Source: Actinopolyspora xinjiangensis
GTDB lineage: Bacteria > Actinomycetota > Actinomycetes > Mycobacteriales > Pseudonocardiaceae
Direction: 5' to 3'
Length of the DNA stretch: 64,000 bases
NCBI RefSeq assembly: GCF_900104475.1
Contig: NZ_FNJR01000003.1
Coordinates: 288,917 to 352,916, forward strand
Below the pieces are notes generated by a model, which made no database searches, was not told the origin of the DNA, and was given only the letters and a program-made list of their open reading frames with translations. Below are positions 62,986 to 64,000 of the stretch, piece by piece (position 1 is the first letter of the stretch; every line of letters starts with the position of its first letter). A program made the position numbers and the translations under genes.

Positions 62986-63591
62986 TCACGAACTCAGCCG
63001 GGTACGCAGTTCCGCGTTCCGCTCGAAATCTCCGCGCAGCACCGACGTGGACATGTCGGCCGAGGTGCGCACCCCGCGCATGGTCATGCACAGGTGCTCA
63101 CCGCGCGCGCGGACCGCCACGTCGGGTGAACCGGTGAACTCCTGCACGGAATCGGCTATCCCCGCGGTGAGGCGTTCCTGCACCTGCAACCGGTGGGCGT
63201 GCTTGTGAGCGATTCGGGCGAACTTGGACAGTCCGAGAATCTTGTTGCGGGCCACATAGGCGATGGAGACATCGCACCAGAACGGCAGGAGGTGGTGTTC
63301 GCACAGGGACCAGACCCTGATTCCGCTCACCTCGATCAACTGGTCGCTGCTCACCGAGTGGAAAGAGGTTTCGATCTTTCCCGGATCGTAGTCGATGAAC
63401 TCGCGCCACCATCGCGCGTAGCGCGCGGGTGTCTCACGCAGCCCGTCCCGATCCGGGTCCTCACCTATCTCCACCAACAACGATCTGGCGATCTGCTCCA
63501 GCGGATCGGAATCGACCCCCACTTCCTCACCGCTTTCGAAGTCGTCGTCGAAGGAATCGCTGCCACTCCTGGGCGGCGAAAAGGAAGTCAT
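62986..63591 (-). CDS. folE: GTP cyclohydrolase I
   Basis: 201 residues. Zinc and substrate motifs are complete: SLCEHHLLPFWCDVSIAYV, LSKFARIAHKHAHRLQVQER and ARGEHLCMTMRGVR. It converts GTP to dihydroneopterin triphosphate, the first step of folate and of 7-deazapurine synthesis. The start lies three bases after the queE stop, so it is part of the cluster rather than the folate operon. Confidence 0.95.
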   Translation of the reverse strand: MTSFSPPRSGSDSFDDDFESGEEVGVDSDPLEQIARSLLVEIGEDPDRDGLRETPARYARWWREFIDYDPGKIETSFHSVSSDQLIEVSGIRVWSLCEHHLLPFWCDVSIAYVARNKILGLSKFARIAHKHAHRLQVQERLTAGIADSVQEFTGSPDVAVRARGEHLCMTMRGVRTSADMSTSVLRGDFERNAELRTRLSS

Positions 63592-63594
63592 GTG

Positions 63595-64000
63595 TCACAC
63601 TCCTCGGGCGTCGTTCCAGGCAAGGATGTGCAGCCGACCGGTCAGATTCCACCTTCGCCGAACCACCTCGTCCGCGACGGCGGAAAGGTTCCGAACGAGA
63701 GTGTCGACATCGCGCCCCTCGGGCATTATCCACACCGGCCGCAGCGAGTTCGCCGCCACGATCCCGTCCACCTCGCTCAGGTCCTCCGGCGAGGTGACGA
63801 CGAACTTGAAGTCCGATTTCCCCAGCTCGCGGAACGAACGGAGCGCGGCGGCCGATATGCGGCGTCGTTCGCTGTCACCGGAGTGGGAGAGCTTCGGGGA
63901 GACGACGAAGCGGTCGACCAGCCGGGCCAACGGAGCGACCGGTTCGTGCGTGCCGTTGGTCTCCACCTCGACGGTCACCGCCTCGCTCGACAGGAGCTCC
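63595..64000 (-). CDS. queE: 7-carboxy-7-deazaguanine synthase, C-terminal part (cut by window end)
   Basis: The frame is open to the last base of the window and enters as ELLSSEAVTVEVETNGTHEP. The VEVETNGT motif and the later RFVVSPKLSHSGD, KFVVTSPEDL and WIMPEGRD are characteristic of the radical-SAM enzyme QueE. The Cx3Cx2C cluster motif must lie beyond the window. QueE makes 7-carboxy-7-deazaguanine from carboxy-tetrahydropterin. A QueD gene would be expected nearby outside the window. Confidence 0.9.
   Translation of the reverse strand, partial: ELLSSEAVTVEVETNGTHEPVAPLARLVDRFVVSPKLSHSGDSERRRISAAALRSFRELGKSDFKFVVTSPEDLSEVDGIVAANSLRPVWIMPEGRDVDTLVRNLSAVADEVVRRRWNLTGRLHILAWNDARGV

Noticed and set aside
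61771-64000. Housekeeping reading of queE-folE-guaB as tRNA queuosine and folate genes
   Set aside because: The overlap with PRPP transferase, Nudix, UbiD and UbiX genes is not explained by tRNA modification or folate synthesis, and a QueF/Tgt partner is not visible.

Overview
The window looks like chromosome from a high-GC actinomycete of the Pseudonocardiales/Actinopolyspora type. Codon third positions are almost all G or C, GTG and TTG starts are common, and most operon genes overlap by four bases. It carries a glucosyl-3-phosphoglycerate synthase next to a folP2-like gene, Tat-exported polysaccharide lyases and a Zur-type zinc operon. I saw no tRNA, rRNA or CRISPR array.

Left third (2.0-17.6 kb): a pectin / rhamnogalacturonan-I utilisation island. 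It holds a Tat-exported PL26-like lyase, rhamnose mutarotase, a sugar MFS porter, a LacI repressor, rhamnose isomerase, a bifunctional rhamnulose-1-P aldolase/lactaldehyde dehydrogenase, rhamnulokinase, a LutABC lactate oxidase system and a secreted beta-helix protein. Together they can take rhamnose to DHAP plus lactate, and lactate to pyruvate. A perfect 16-bp palindrome beside lacI and a near-copy before the transporter operon are the probable LacI operators.

Middle: a DUF2254 membrane protein, a 64-aa FCD-like mini-protein coupled to an MFS pump, then a three-gene cassette (NrtR-like Nudix regulator, MTAN-like nucleosidase, four-helix membrane protein; 21.6-25.5 kb). The last two proteins share a short RHIM-like motif, so this may be an undescribed conflict or signalling system. 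A Zur-controlled znuABC operon, a TRIC-like channel, a FUSC exporter and a second exported beta-helix protein follow. At 34.26-37.92 kb a 3.67-kb insertion splits an AhpD-like gene between its two CxxC cysteines. It is bounded by 10-bp direct repeats and contains a decayed IS30, an XRE regulator, two small cysteine-motif proteins and about 700 bases of unexplained non-coding DNA.

Right half: housekeeping-like genes (type II NADH dehydrogenase, gpgS, folP2-like, pyrimidine reductase, S4 protein, LLM oxidoreductase), a broken SnoaL-like gene, a YtrA-type GntR/ABC operon, an ImmA/IrrE-type peptidase beside a MAB_1171c-PAP2 fusion, an aldo/keto reductase, and an MFS gene preceded by a 54-aa peptide gene. 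The right end (56.4-64.0 kb) is most of a 7-deazapurine nucleoside cluster: QueE (cut by the window edge), GTP cyclohydrolase I, a GMP-reductase-like enzyme, a PRPP transferase, a Nudix hydrolase, UbiD, UbiX, a PfkB kinase and an MFS pump. The gene set matches the published logic of tubercidin biosynthesis.
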